In this document: one piece after another, positions 27,671 through 37,636 of the stretch
How the letters are laid out: each line of letters opens with the position of its first letter
How positions within the stretch are numbered: the stretch's first letter is position 1
NCBI GenBank assembly: GCA_964473525.1
Contig: CAYYPK010000005.1
Location: forward strand, 242,859 to 306,858
Direction: 5' to 3'
From: GCA-2687025 sp964473525
GTDB taxonomy: Bacteria > Poribacteria > WGA-4E > GCA-2687025
DNA: 64,000 nucleotides
Made by a program: the position numbers and the translations under genes
The notes under the pieces: model-generated
Databases searched by the model: none
What the model saw: the letters and a program-made list of their open reading frames with translations, nothing else
What the model was told of the DNA's origin: nothing

Positions 27671-28069
27671 TTACGGCGAGTCTTCCTTCACGGTGACGAT
27701 CTGGATCAGGTTGCCGCACGTGTCGTCGAGGACAGCGATCACGGCGGCGCCGACGTCGACCGGGAGCTGGACGAAGCGCACGCCTAACCCACTGAGTCGC
27801 TCGTACTCGGCGCCCACATCATCGACAGCGAACGACGCGGCGGGGATGCCGTCTGCCACGAGCGCCTCCTTGAACGGCTTCACCGCCGCATGGCCGTCCG
27901 GCTCGAGCAACAGCTCCGGTCCATCGCGGTCGGCGGGAGACACTACGGTGAGCCAGAGATCGTCTCCCAGCGGAACCTCCGACTTCTTCTCGAACCCAAG
28001 CGTGTCCGTGTAGAACTGGAGCGCCTTCCGCTGGTCATCGACAAAGACGCTTGTCAGGTGGATCCGCAT
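27671..28069 (-). CDS. VOC-superfamily (glyoxalase/bleomycin-resistance-like) protein
   Basis: 132 residues with two beta-alpha-beta-beta-beta modules: MRIHLTSVFVDDQRKALQFY and a second at GIPAASFAVDDVGAEYERLS. The end, DDTCGNLIQIVTV, is the normal last strand with D-x-x-GN. Metal ligands are possible at H4 and near PELLLEPDG. Members isomerise, break or bind small molecules; the substrate is unknown. GAGGAGA lies eight bases before the ATG. The 195 bases on its 3' side hold nothing I recognise. Confidence 0.9.
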   Translation of the reverse strand: MRIHLTSVFVDDQRKALQFYTDTLGFEKKSEVPLGDDLWLTVVSPADRDGPELLLEPDGHAAVKPFKEALVADGIPAASFAVDDVGAEYERLSGLGVRFVQLPVDVGAAVIAVLDDTCGNLIQIVTVKEDSP

Positions 28070-28300
28070 GGCACAATCTCCTCGCGCGGCCGTGCGCGAT
28101 GCGCTCGACGGTGTGGGTCGGCTTCAGAGCGCCCGCCGGGGGCTCCATGGTGAATGTATAGGTCAAGGGCCGCGATGCGCAACAGCGCGCTCCCAGGCGG
28201 CATGACGCTGCCGCGACGAGCAGCTTCCCCGTGCCGGCACTGGACGGGCGGCGCAAGCATGTAGCGAGGCCAGCGCCGCCCTTCCGCGCGTTTGGTTGCG

Positions 28301-30433
28301 TCAGTTGACGCTGGTCGCCAACTGTCCCTCGTACAGCTCCACCATGTCCACGAACGCGCGACGGTAGCCCCTGACATCGTCGCCGAGAGAACCGCGCGCG
28401 AGCGCCAGCGCCTCGGCCACCGTCGCGTCGCCCACCTCGGGAGAGTCGCGCAGGAGCATGGCGAACAGCGCGACAGCCGCCGAGAACCGGTACGCTGCCG
28501 TGGAGTCGCCGTCGGTTGGCGCGGCGTCGACGGCGCGGCTGAGCAGCTTGCTAACGTCGCGGTCGGGCTGCTTGTAACGCAGCTTCACGGTGAGCAGCTC
28601 GCCGGAGCGCCCGGCCGCTCTCTTGAGATCGTTCCGCTGGTATCTGAGCGGGATGCCCAGCCCTTCGAGCTCGGGTGAGGCCACGCCACGTGGGACCACC
28701 TCGTAGAGCGCCGTCACGGTGTGTCCGGCTCCCAGCTCACCGGCGTCCTTGCGGTCGTTGGCGAAGTCCTCGGCGGCGAGTAGGCGAGTCTCATAGCCCA
28801 CCAGCCGATAGGCGGCCACGTGCGCGGGGTTGAACTCGACCTGTATCTTCACGTCCTTCGCGATGGTCTGCAGCGTGGCGCCCATCTCGTCGACTAGCAC
28901 CTTCTTCGCCTCGAAGATCGAGTCGATGTAGTGGTAGGCGCCGTTGCCCTTGTCCGCGAGCTTGTGCATCTTCGCGTCCTGGAGGTTGCCCTCTCCGAAG
29001 CCCAGGACGGTGAGGAACACGCCGCCTTCGCGCTTCTCCTCGATCATGCGCACGAGCTCGGAATCGCTGGACATGCCAACGTTGAAGTCACCGTCGGTGG
29101 CGAGGATGACGCGGTTGATGCCGCCAGGGATGTAGCTCTGCCTCGCCAGCTCGTACGCGGTGCGGATGCCCTCCGCGCCAGCGGTCGACCCGCCTGCGCC
29201 CAAGCTCTCGACCACCTCGAGTATCCTCTGCTTATTCGCGCCTGACGTCGGCGGCAGCGCGACGCCTGCGTAGCCGGCATAGGTGACGATCGCGACGCTG
29301 TCTCGCTCGTCCAGTTCGCCTGCTAGCAGTCTGAGGGCGCGCTTCAGGAGGGGCAGCTTGTTCGGCGGCTGCATGGACCCGGGCACGTCGAGCAGGAACA
29401 CGAGGTTGCTCGCCGGGCGATCCGCGTGGTCGATGCGGCGCCCCTGTAGCCCAATGTGCACGAGACGATGCTCGGGCCGCCACGGCGCGTCGCCGACCTC
29501 CGTGTATACCGCGAACGGATCGTCGCCGTCGGGGTCGGGGTAGTCGTAGTGGAAGTAGTTGATCAGCTCCTCGACGCGGACGGCGTCGGGTGGCGGGCGA
29601 TGTCCCTGGGTGATGAACCTACGCACGTTGCTGTAAGACGCCGTGTCCACGTCTATGGAGAAGGTCGACAGCGGCTCGTCGATGGGAGATAGGAAGCGGT
29701 TGTCGGTGATGGAATCGTACGACTCGCCGGACGCCGCGGTCATTATCCCGGGCGTTTGCCCCCGACCGACCCCAGGGGCAGGCACGGTGGACGCGGAGGG
29801 CACGTAGTCGGCGTATTGTCTGTTCCGGTTGCTGACCCGGCTCGCGCGCGGGCGCTGGCGCGGAGCCCGTCGAGAAACCGCTCGGCCGCCAGGCTGCCCA
29901 GCAGACTGCCGCCCGCTGCGCACGACGCGACCGCCGGGCTCGCCCGGTGGAAGCCGGGTCGGAGCCGGCGGCGGGGTCGGTCTGCCGGCCGCCACGCGGC
30001 CTGCCGACCCCGATGCGCCGCCAGCGGCGGGCATGGCGCGGGAAATCTCTGACGCTTCTGGATCGGCGATGGCCTGCTCGATACCCGCGCCGTAGTGGCG
30101 CGTCGTCGCGAGCGTGTGCATATCGCCCGCCATCACCACCCTTCGATCACCGCCCGGCAGGCGCGCGTCGGTGACCGTCCGACCTATGCGGGGTCCACCC
30201 GTGGCCGCCACGGCTCTGGGCGCCAACGCGATGGGTGTCTCGGTGGAGCGAGTAGACGGCTTGCGTACCGTCGGCCTAGGTGGAGGTGGCGGAAGGACGA
30301 ACTCCGCGGCGTATGTGGCTGGCTCGGCGTCTGGCTCGGAAGTCGTCCAGACTCCTACAAGCAGAGCGACAGCGGCGTGGATCGTCACGGCGACGACGGT
30401 CGCCAGGCGCACGGGTGACGTGTGGCGAGACAT
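28301..30433 (-). CDS. YfbK-like von Willebrand A protein, altered MIDAS
   Basis: A membrane-anchored 710-residue protein. One N-terminal helix (about 9-29) is followed by a Pro/Arg-rich linker to about 235, then the YfbK family start DNRFLSPIDEPLSTFSIDVD and TASYSNVRRFITQGHRPPPD, a VWA domain (about 345-510) and the DUF3520-type C-terminus. The MIDAS reads FLLDVPGSMQPP where the family has D-x-S-x-S (DVSGSM); the first Ser is Pro by a single-base change, so metal binding may be weakened. GGAGGG precedes the ATG; an in-frame TTG lies two codons upstream. The family often sits beside an ECF sigma factor, but none is recognisable here. Confidence 0.9.
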   Translation of the reverse strand: MSRHTSPVRLATVVAVTIHAAVALLVGVWTTSEPDAEPATYAAEFVLPPPPPRPTVRKPSTRSTETPIALAPRAVAATGGPRIGRTVTDARLPGGDRRVVMAGDMHTLATTRHYGAGIEQAIADPEASEISRAMPAAGGASGSAGRVAAGRPTPPPAPTRLPPGEPGGRVVRSGRQSAGQPGGRAVSRRAPRQRPRASRVSNRNRQYADYVPSASTVPAPGVGRGQTPGIMTAASGESYDSITDNRFLSPIDEPLSTFSIDVDTASYSNVRRFITQGHRPPPDAVRVEELINYFHYDYPDPDGDDPFAVYTEVGDAPWRPEHRLVHIGLQGRRIDHADRPASNLVFLLDVPGSMQPPNKLPLLKRALRLLAGELDERDSVAIVTYAGYAGVALPPTSGANKQRILEVVESLGAGGSTAGAEGIRTAYELARQSYIPGGINRVILATDGDFNVGMSSDSELVRMIEEKREGGVFLTVLGFGEGNLQDAKMHKLADKGNGAYHYIDSIFEAKKVLVDEMGATLQTIAKDVKIQVEFNPAHVAAYRLVGYETRLLAAEDFANDRKDAGELGAGHTVTALYEVVPRGVASPELEGLGIPLRYQRNDLKRAAGRSGELLTVKLRYKQPDRDVSKLLSRAVDAAPTDGDSTAAYRFSAAVALFAMLLRDSPEVGDATVAEALALARGSLGDDVRGYRRAFVDMVELYEGQLATSVN

Positions 30434-30439
30434 GCGCAA

Positions 30440-30995
30440 TCCCTCCGGCAGTTAACGTAGAAAGTTCTGTTTCCTGCTACTGCACGGGAGCAATGTACGT
30501 GCCACTCGCCTCGCGTTGGACGGCCGCCCACTCGTCACAGGCGTTCCGGGCGCGAGCCGCAGGCAACCCAGCGAGAGCGCGCCGCCACCATGCCCGAAAG
30601 CGTGCTTCCGCCGCACGCATCCGAACACTGGGTCGCACGGCAGCCCGGCGCTGTCGTGGCGGGGATAGGCGGGCCGCGCCGGCTATGTCCAGCGTCGCTG
30701 CGATGGCGTATGCGACGGACACCAGGCGCTCGCCGCCATCGTCGCGGCCCTACGCGCCTCGCACGTCGTCGGCGGGGTGGGCCGCACGCCTTCCTCCCAA
30801 CCAAGGGCCTGAGGGTCGAGCAATGGGCTAGCTCTGGCGCCGTTCCACGTGGATACTTTAGGCAGAAGCGTGAGCTATGCATGCGACAACTGGATGACTG
30901 GAATCCGCGGCCCACGAGTTGGGTCGACGCCATGGGCTTGACGCGCCGACGCGCGCCGCGCAATCCGCGTCGTCATTGCATACGCCAGGTACTCG
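30440..30995. other. 556-base spacer between divergent VWA and CNNM genes
   Basis: No RNA gene or confident protein is visible. It must hold promoters for both flanking genes. The only coding candidate is the weak minus-strand frame listed separately. Plus-strand frames here are Arg/Pro-rich and look like shadow frames. Confidence 0.6.
30477..30722 (-). CDS. possible small protein upstream of the VWA gene
   Basis: An 81-residue GTG-started frame on the strand of the VWA gene and 44 bases upstream of it. It starts MSVAYAIAATLDIAGAARLS, has a basic middle, and ends RNACDEWAAVQREASGTYIA then PVQ. The C-terminal third looks protein-like, the N-terminal part less so. The YfbK neighbour often has a sigma factor or anti-sigma gene upstream, so this could be a remnant. 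I cannot assign a function and coding status is doubtful. Confidence 0.25.
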   Translation of the reverse strand: MSVAYAIAATLDIAGAARLSPPRQRRAAVRPSVRMRAAEARFRAWWRRALAGLPAARARNACDEWAAVQREASGTYIAPVQ

Positions 30996-32489
30996 ATGTC
31001 TGACGGGAGCAACGCGTCCGTTGATACCCTCACCGAGGCAGAGACGGTGACGCGCAAGCTGATGGCCTTTCCACGGGGCATCGTCCTTCGCTCCGCGTTG
31101 CTTGGGTGGTGCGTGTTCGGGGCAGCCGTCCTGCCCGCTCTCGCTAGCCCCAGCCCGAACGCGGTCGTGTCCAGCGCCCTGGGTCTGTACATCGCGCTGA
31201 CGGCGGTCGGGCTGGCTGCATCGGCGTTCTACTCGGGGTTGGAGACGGCGTTCCTCTCCGCAAATCTGCCGCGAATCCGCGCGCTGGCGGAGACCGGACA
31301 CCGGGCGGCCAGGATTGCCGTCGCGGTGTGCGAACCGCGCGAACGGACACAGGCGGCCATCCTGCTGGGAACGAACATCGCGAACGTGGTCGCTGCATCG
31401 TCGTCGCTTGTGTTGCTGCAGCGCGCGACGACCGGGCTGACGGCGCAGACGCGCGACGCGCTGAACATCCTCATCATGGCGCCTCTGATCCTCCTCCTCG
31501 CCGAGGTGTTGCCCAAGTCCATCGCGCGGGGGCGTCCCGACTCTGTCCTCCTGCACTCCTCCAGACTTCTCGCCGCGACCGACTGGATACTGCGGCCGAT
31601 CGTCCTCGTCGTGCTGCGCGTCGCGCTTCTGTTCATGCGCCTGACCGGTCAGAAGGGCGAGGTACAGATCATCACCAGGGAAGACCTACGCCTGCTGGCG
31701 GAGTTGGGTGAGGAAGAAGGGACGATCAAGCAGGGGCAAAGGCGCATGATCCACGGCGTGCTGGAGACGTACGAGCAGCGTGTCGAGCAGGTCATGCAGC
31801 CCTTTAACGACATCGTGTCGGTGGAAGAGGGAACAGACCTGACAACCTGCATGGACCTGATGGCGGAATGTGGGTATTCGCGCATCCCCGTGTACCGTGA
31901 CCGCGTGGACAACATCGTCGGCATGGTGTACGTCCTGGACGCCATCTATGCGGATGCGCCCCTCGACACGATCGACCCGATCATCCGCCGAGATCTACAT
32001 TTCGTGCCAGAGACGAAACACGTGGCGACGTTGCTCGCCGAGCTGAGATTCAGGCACAACCCCATAGCGTTCGTCGTGGACGAGTACGGTGGCGTCGCGG
32101 GCATCGTGACGATGGAGGATCTGGTAGAGGAGATCGTAGGCGAGATCCGTGACGAGCGAGACGACGCCGAGGAGTACACGGTCGACGCGTTGACGCGCGC
32201 CATCGAATGCGATGGCAGGAGCGAGGTGGACCTGCTCAACGAGGAGTTGGACAAGGTAGGCGTGGCGATACCGACCGGTGACTATGAGACGATCGCCGGG
32301 TTCGTGATGCATCGTCTCGATCGCATCCCGTCCGTCAGCGATGTGGTCGAGACGGAGGATCTCATGGTCATCGTCCTCGATACAGACGACAGAAGCGTGC
32401 GGCGCGTGCGCATCATCGCGAAACGCACGGGTGAGCGTTCCACGAGTACGGGCGCGCGAGCGGCGCGTGGCCCAGGTCAGGCTCCCTAG
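30996..32489 (+). CDS. CNNM/HlyC-CorC-type membrane protein with tandem CBS domains
   Basis: A 497-residue inner-membrane protein. An N-terminal DUF21/CNNM domain (about 60-215) includes SAFYSGLETAFLSANLPRIR, LGTNIANVVAASSSLVLLQR and EVLPKSIARGR. Two CBS domains follow (about 262-385; MQPFNDIVSVEEG, YSRIPVYRDRVDNIVGMVYV, NPIAFVVDEYGGVAGIVTME), and a CorC_HlyC domain forms the C-terminus (ETIAGFVMHRLDRIP). The family is linked to Mg2+ or Co2+ efflux and is regulated by nucleotide binding to CBS. The name hemolysin used for relatives is historical. An internal ATG at 31062 is an alternative start. Confidence 0.93.
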   Translation: MSDGSNASVDTLTEAETVTRKLMAFPRGIVLRSALLGWCVFGAAVLPALASPSPNAVVSSALGLYIALTAVGLAASAFYSGLETAFLSANLPRIRALAETGHRAARIAVAVCEPRERTQAAILLGTNIANVVAASSSLVLLQRATTGLTAQTRDALNILIMAPLILLLAEVLPKSIARGRPDSVLLHSSRLLAATDWILRPIVLVVLRVALLFMRLTGQKGEVQIITREDLRLLAELGEEEGTIKQGQRRMIHGVLETYEQRVEQVMQPFNDIVSVEEGTDLTTCMDLMAECGYSRIPVYRDRVDNIVGMVYVLDAIYADAPLDTIDPIIRRDLHFVPETKHVATLLAELRFRHNPIAFVVDEYGGVAGIVTMEDLVEEIVGEIRDERDDAEEYTVDALTRAIECDGRSEVDLLNEELDKVGVAIPTGDYETIAGFVMHRLDRIPSVSDVVETEDLMVIVLDTDDRSVRRVRIIAKRTGERSTSTGARAARGPGQAP

Positions 32490-32611
32490 GCGTGAGCTCC
32501 TGGGAGCTCACGGTTCCGTTCGCACGCGAGTGGCGCCGATGGTCGCATCGACCCGCGCCCGGCTTGTGCTGAGTCCAGTAGCGGTTTTCGCCCGCGCCTT
32601 CCCCGCCTGCC

Positions 32612-35600
32612 CTATTGCAGCACGACCATGCGCCGCGCGGCGGCGTAGCTCCCCGCCTCGATCAGATAGAAGTAGACACCGGATGTCACGCGCTCGCCCG
32701 CAGCGTTCCGGCCGTCCCAGTATGCCGCTCCTGACCTGTCTCGGTAGGCGCCGGGCGGCCGCATCCCGAGGTCGAGACGCCTCACGCGCGAACCGTCGGC
32801 CGCGTAGATCGTGACCGCGACGCTTGCGGGGTCGGCAAGGTCGAAGGGCAGCCATGTTTCCGGATTGAACGGGTTGGGGTAGTTCGGCAAGAGCGTCGTC
32901 GTCGAGGGGGCGACGGAAGCCAGTAGCGCGCGCAGGGCCGCGACGCCCTCCCGCATCTCGCGCGTGGTGGCGTGGAGACCTTCCGCCTCGCGTGTCCACC
33001 GATAGAGGCCGGCAGCGTGCTGACGGCTTGGCATGGATGGCGCCGCCGTTGGTATCCGTTCCAGGCGGGCTCCGAAGCGCGCGGCGGCCAGAACCAGGTC
33101 CGCTATCGTGACTGCGCCGTCCTCGTCCACGTCGGCGCGCGCGGCCTCCAGGCCTGGCTCGCCGCCGAACCGAGAGGCCACGAAGACCATGTCGGCGATG
33201 TCCACTACTCCGTCGGCGTTAGGATCCTCGCGCATGGCCACGCTGAAGCGCACGGCAACCACATCAAGCGGATGCGTGAGCCGACCGTCGTCGTCGACCG
33301 CCGTGACGCGCACCGTGTGCGTCGCCCCAGCGCGTAGGCGCGCGATAGTCGCTCCGTCGGGCGTCCCGAGGTTGTCGCCCACGATCCCCTCGGTGGGGAA
33401 CAGGCGATCGAGAACCCACGCCCAATCGCCGTCGCTCTTCACGCTCAGGTGTGTGGTGGTGGTCCCTGACGGGAGGATGACCCCGTCGCGGGGCGCCTGC
33501 ACCGTCAACCCTGACGCGCGGGCGGGAGGCGTGGCCGACCACGCTGCGTCGACGCCCATGCGGGACGCGTGAGAGAGAATGCGCCGTGCCCCGCTTGCGA
33601 CGTCGATGACGTAGAGATAGGGCGCGTTATCGTCGTCGTCGGAGTAGACACCATGCTCGTCCTGGAACACCAGGGCGGAGCCGTCCGGCGCCCACGCCAT
33701 GTCGCCCAGGACGTGCCCGTAGTTGGCGGGCACCAGGATCTCTGACTCGCCGGAGGCAATATTGGCGAGCGAGATGCCTCCTGTGTAATTGCTGTAGGCG
33801 ATGCTGCCGCCTGTTGGCGACCACCGCGGGTCATAGCCGCCGGCAATGCGCTCGCGGCTCGCGCCGTCCGCGCTGACGACATAGAGACCGGATGGCGCGC
33901 GAACGGCTAGATCATGCGTGTTGGGCGACCATGAGAACGACTGCGCGGCGATGACAGGCGCGCTTACCTGGTCTGCGGCGCCCGCCGTAGGGTCGAAGAG
34001 ATAAAGCGCGCCGTCGGCGATAGCGGCGACGAGACCGCCGTCGGGTGACCACCGCGGAGTGTGGTATGCCCGAGCGGCATGCGTGAGGGGCTTCGCCTCG
34101 CCGGTCGTAGCGTCCACGGTCAGCACCGCCGTGTCCGTCGCGACCAGAATCTCACTTCCGTTGGGCGACCAGGAGGGGTCACGCATGTTGGGCGTCGCGT
34201 GCAAGGTTCGCCTGCCCTCGCCAACTGGGCCGGCAACTACGAGGGCGGAATCGTCGCCCTGCGCCTCGACAAAGGCGAGCGAGGCGCCGTCTTGCGACCA
34301 GGCTCCGCCAGTCGCCGCCATGTCCGTGATGCGCCGCAGGTCCAGCCCGTCGGGGCGGATGGTGTAGAGCGTCTGTCCCACGCGGAACGCGACTCTGGTA
34401 GCGTTCAACCCGTGGGCGTCGGTCGCAGCGACGCGTACCTCCGCCACGGCGAGCGCCGGGGGCGTCAGCACATGCCCGGCGGCGTCTACGAGCGCAGCGT
34501 AGATCGTGTGCGTCCTTCCAGAGCGGAGCCCCGTGATCGTGGCTTCGGCGCCATCAACGTGTGTTCCCCCTGCGGGGCCTGCGAGCGGAAACGGCTCGTC
34601 GACGCGCCAATTCCAACCCTCCGCGTGGTTCCCTACCGTGACGCGCACGCGTGCGGCGTCTTCCGTGGCGCGCAAGAAGACCGCGCGACCCGGTTCGGGA
34701 GTGGCGAAGGATAGGGTCGGGGGAGGCCCGGTCGAGATGAATGGCGACCAACTCGGGAAGTCGCCATCCGGGAGTATGAACGCCAGGTCGGCGCCGTCAG
34801 CTCTCACGACGTAGAGGCCGCGCCCCTCGGCGCCGAACGCCTCAACGGCGATCCGGGAGGCGTCGGGGGCCCAGGAGCAACGACCCACATGTCCCACGAA
34901 CTCGGTGAGTCGCGCCGGTTGTGTTCCGTCCAGATTGGCGACGTGGACTTGACCGCCCTGGACGATCGCCAGGCGCGCGCCATCAGGCGACCAGGCGACC
35001 CAGCTCGCCTGCGTTGGCTCCTCCGTGATGGCGTGGGCGTCGCTCCCGTCCGCGCGGATGATCCAGACCTTGTGGTCCCTGATATAGGCAATTCGGGAGC
35101 CGTCGGGCGACCAGGACGGGATGCGGGCCATGACCCCCTCGGCTATCAAGCGCGCCTGGCGCGTCGCCAGGTCTAGGACATACAAGCCCTGCCACGACCC
35201 GCCCGCGTGGGGAGGTCCGTGGGACACGTACGCTACGCGGGCTCCGTCGGGCGACCACGCGGGCCGGGTGCCGACGAGTTCATTGTGAGTCACGCGCGAT
35301 GTCTCGCCCGACGCCAGGCGCACGCGGAGCAACTCCGGCTGGGCGTTCTTCGGCTCGGGAGGCGCGGACGATACCAGGAGTTCGCGTCCGTCCGGCGACC
35401 ACGACATAGAGCGATCCGCACGGCCTGGCGACAGTGAGACGTCTACGGTCTGGATGTCGGAGCCGGTGGAATCGACGAGGACGATCTCGCCGTTCAATTG
35501 AGCTGCGAGCCTGGCGCCGGCTAGATCGCGTGAGGCGCCCCAGCCAACGGGCGGCGAATACACGGCGACGGCGCGCGCCACACCTGGGAATGCCACCTCG

Positions 35601-37636
35601 CCACTCGGGGTTGTGAGCGTGACGTGGATAGTGTGCATCCTGCCAGGGCGTAGACCGGTAACTGCGGCTCGCGGGCCGTACACCTGCGTCGCGCCCGCTA
35701 GACCCTTGGACGGGAACAGCGTATCCAACTGCCACTGCCACGGCCCTTCGTAGCCGTCCAGATCGAGACGCAACTCGAGGGATGTTGCACCGCTTTCCAG
35801 AACGGCCGCGGGCGATGGGGCGATGATCGCCGCGGCTGGCGCCTCCACCGGCGTCCAATCCGGGCGGATGCGATAGAGGCCCTCATGTGTACCGGCGTAG
35901 AGACGTCCGTCGAGTTCCGCGAGCGACACGACGCTGCGTACGCCGAGCGGCGGGCCGGCCACGCGCCATGTCCTCCCCACGTCTGTCGACCCATACACCT
36001 GGTCGCCCGTACTTGCGTAGATGCGGTCATCGGGCCCGGCAACTAGCAGGTCAACGCTTTGCAGTTGGGCGCTGGCTTGCTCCCAGGCGCCAAGGTCCGG
36101 CCTGTATGCCCGCAACCCCGAGCTGGTGGCGGCCAGCAAGCGGTCGCCACCAGCGACGACTGCCCGGACATGGCGGGAGTAGGACGTCGCGTAGGCAGGC
36201 GGCGCCTCGGGTAGTTCCACCCAGGTGTCCCCGCCGTCCGCCGACCGGAGGATCCGCCCCCGACTGAATCCCGCGTGCAACGCGCCCATCGAATACCCGA
36301 GGAAGGACGCGCCGGTTACTTTGTTTGGTTCGCGCGCCGCGCGCAGGGCTATGCCACCGTCGTCGGAAAGGAGCAAGCCTTCATCTGTGATCAACGCGTG
36401 CGCGTCGCCCGATACGGCAAGGCGGAGCAGCCGGTCCGCGTCGCCGGCTTGGGCTACCCGCTGCCACGTCAAACCGTCGTCCATAGACCTCCAGATGCCG
36501 CCGTCGTACTGGCGAGCCACGTAGTGGACAGACCCGTGTGAGAGGTGAGAGGCGACAGCCACGAAGGGCATTCGGATCAGCCCTTTGGCCCACGTGGCGC
36601 CTCCGTCATCCGACCGGAAGCCGCTGGCGTGTAGGGCTCCGTCGATCGCCTGGACACGGGCGCCAAGTGGCGTGAGGCCCTCGCTGGCGTGCTCCCAGGT
36701 GGCGCCGTCAAAGCTACGGAACACGCCGTCGCGACGCGTGGCGGCAAACAGCGCTCCTCGTGTCGCCACCAAATCGGTGATGAGAAGGTCGGTAAGACCG
36801 TCGTTGACCTCGTCCCACCCCGCGTCCCGCTGTCGGAGCACTCCTGCGGTCACTTGTCCGTGGTCGGGGCCTCGCGTTCCGACGTAGAGCGCGCCGTTGA
36901 ATTGCGCCAGCGCTGACGGGTAGCGGAGCCTCGCGTCCTGGTCTACGCGATCCCAGCCGGCCGCTGGATCCTCGGAGCTCCTGACGCCCAGGCCCCACTC
37001 CCCGATGGTGATGGCGCCCGGGCCTGCAAGCACCGACGCTACCTCCCCGCCGGAGAGAGGCTCTGTCCATGTCTCGCCGAGGTCGGACGTGCGGAACAGA
37101 CCTTCGCTCGAACCCAGGTAGGCGTGCTGTTCCTGGAACGCCATTGAGCCTAAGTAGGACCATTTGCGGAGGCTGAACACTCGTGTCCAGTTCTCGCCCC
37201 CATCCACGGATCGGTATAGGAAGCTGCCCCAATCCTGGATCATGCCGGAATACACGGCCTTGTCGTTGGCGGCGAGGAAGGCGCATCCGTCGGGCGGAAA
37301 TAACTGTGTCCACGATTCTCCGCGGTCGCTGGACACCACCAACCCTCCGTGGCCTGCGTATAGGCGGCCGCGCCCGTACGCAAGCATGCGCGCGCCGTAT
37401 TCCAGTTGGGGTATCGGTAGGTGGGCCCATGTCGCCCCGTCATCGTCCGAGCGGTAGACACCGTAGCTGTCGGACACGGCGGCGAAGAGGGTTCCGTCTG
37501 GCAGCGTGAGTAGATCGCGCACGGCCCCGCCGTATGGGCCGTTGGCTGCCTGCCATTCGGCGCCGGCAACGCGGGCCATCGCCAGAAGACACGCCAGTAG
37601 CATCAGTCGTCGGTGGAACAGGCCGAGAGATGACAT
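32612..37636 (-). CDS. giant secreted propeller protein with dockerin-like and FlgD-like sorting domains
   Basis: 1674 residues. A signal peptide (about 1-26) is followed by a BNR/sialidase-type propeller region (about 30-600; repeated S-x-D-x-G-x-T-W such as SDDDGATWAHL, SSDRGESWTQL, SVDGGENWTRV). Two TolB/PD40 propeller blocks follow (about 720-960 and 1130-1420; repeated WSPDG with R-I-A-Y), separated by beta domains. Next is a dockerin-I-like pair of Ca-binding loops (about 1470-1525; DPNADGVVDIADMV and DVDEDGAVTIADLV) and a C-terminal FlgD-like domain (about 1583-1674; NYPNPFNPETWLPF, GVYFYLIEAG). The last domain is a type IX-like sorting signal. Likely surface-attached, role unknown (adhesion or glycan binding). 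A GTG lies one codon before the chosen ATG. Confidence 0.92.
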   Translation of the reverse strand: MSSLGLFHRRLMLLACLLAMARVAGAEWQAANGPYGGAVRDLLTLPDGTLFAAVSDSYGVYRSDDDGATWAHLPIPQLEYGARMLAYGRGRLYAGHGGLVVSSDRGESWTQLFPPDGCAFLAANDKAVYSGMIQDWGSFLYRSVDGGENWTRVFSLRKWSYLGSMAFQEQHAYLGSSEGLFRTSDLGETWTEPLSGGEVASVLAGPGAITIGEWGLGVRSSEDPAAGWDRVDQDARLRYPSALAQFNGALYVGTRGPDHGQVTAGVLRQRDAGWDEVNDGLTDLLITDLVATRGALFAATRRDGVFRSFDGATWEHASEGLTPLGARVQAIDGALHASGFRSDDGGATWAKGLIRMPFVAVASHLSHGSVHYVARQYDGGIWRSMDDGLTWQRVAQAGDADRLLRLAVSGDAHALITDEGLLLSDDGGIALRAAREPNKVTGASFLGYSMGALHAGFSRGRILRSADGGDTWVELPEAPPAYATSYSRHVRAVVAGGDRLLAATSSGLRAYRPDLGAWEQASAQLQSVDLLVAGPDDRIYASTGDQVYGSTDVGRTWRVAGPPLGVRSVVSLAELDGRLYAGTHEGLYRIRPDWTPVEAPAAAIIAPSPAAVLESGATSLELRLDLDGYEGPWQWQLDTLFPSKGLAGATQVYGPRAAVTGLRPGRMHTIHVTLTTPSGEVAFPGVARAVAVYSPPVGWGASRDLAGARLAAQLNGEIVLVDSTGSDIQTVDVSLSPGRADRSMSWSPDGRELLVSSAPPEPKNAQPELLRVRLASGETSRVTHNELVGTRPAWSPDGARVAYVSHGPPHAGGSWQGLYVLDLATRQARLIAEGVMARIPSWSPDGSRIAYIRDHKVWIIRADGSDAHAITEEPTQASWVAWSPDGARLAIVQGGQVHVANLDGTQPARLTEFVGHVGRCSWAPDASRIAVEAFGAEGRGLYVVRADGADLAFILPDGDFPSWSPFISTGPPPTLSFATPEPGRAVFLRATEDAARVRVTVGNHAEGWNWRVDEPFPLAGPAGGTHVDGAEATITGLRSGRTHTIYAALVDAAGHVLTPPALAVAEVRVAATDAHGLNATRVAFRVGQTLYTIRPDGLDLRRITDMAATGGAWSQDGASLAFVEAQGDDSALVVAGPVGEGRRTLHATPNMRDPSWSPNGSEILVATDTAVLTVDATTGEAKPLTHAARAYHTPRWSPDGGLVAAIADGALYLFDPTAGAADQVSAPVIAAQSFSWSPNTHDLAVRAPSGLYVVSADGASRERIAGGYDPRWSPTGGSIAYSNYTGGISLANIASGESEILVPANYGHVLGDMAWAPDGSALVFQDEHGVYSDDDDNAPYLYVIDVASGARRILSHASRMGVDAAWSATPPARASGLTVQAPRDGVILPSGTTTTHLSVKSDGDWAWVLDRLFPTEGIVGDNLGTPDGATIARLRAGATHTVRVTAVDDDGRLTHPLDVVAVRFSVAMREDPNADGVVDIADMVFVASRFGGEPGLEAARADVDEDGAVTIADLVLAAARFGARLERIPTAAPSMPSRQHAAGLYRWTREAEGLHATTREMREGVAALRALLASVAPSTTTLLPNYPNPFNPETWLPFDLADPASVAVTIYAADGSRVRRLDLGMRPPGAYRDRSGAAYWDGRNAAGERVTSGVYFYLIEAGSYAAARRMVVLQ

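Noticed and set aside
30590..31003. 137-residue plus-strand ORF before the CNNM gene
   Set aside because: Arg/Pro-rich without domain or ribosome site; overlaps the real start region of the CNNM gene.
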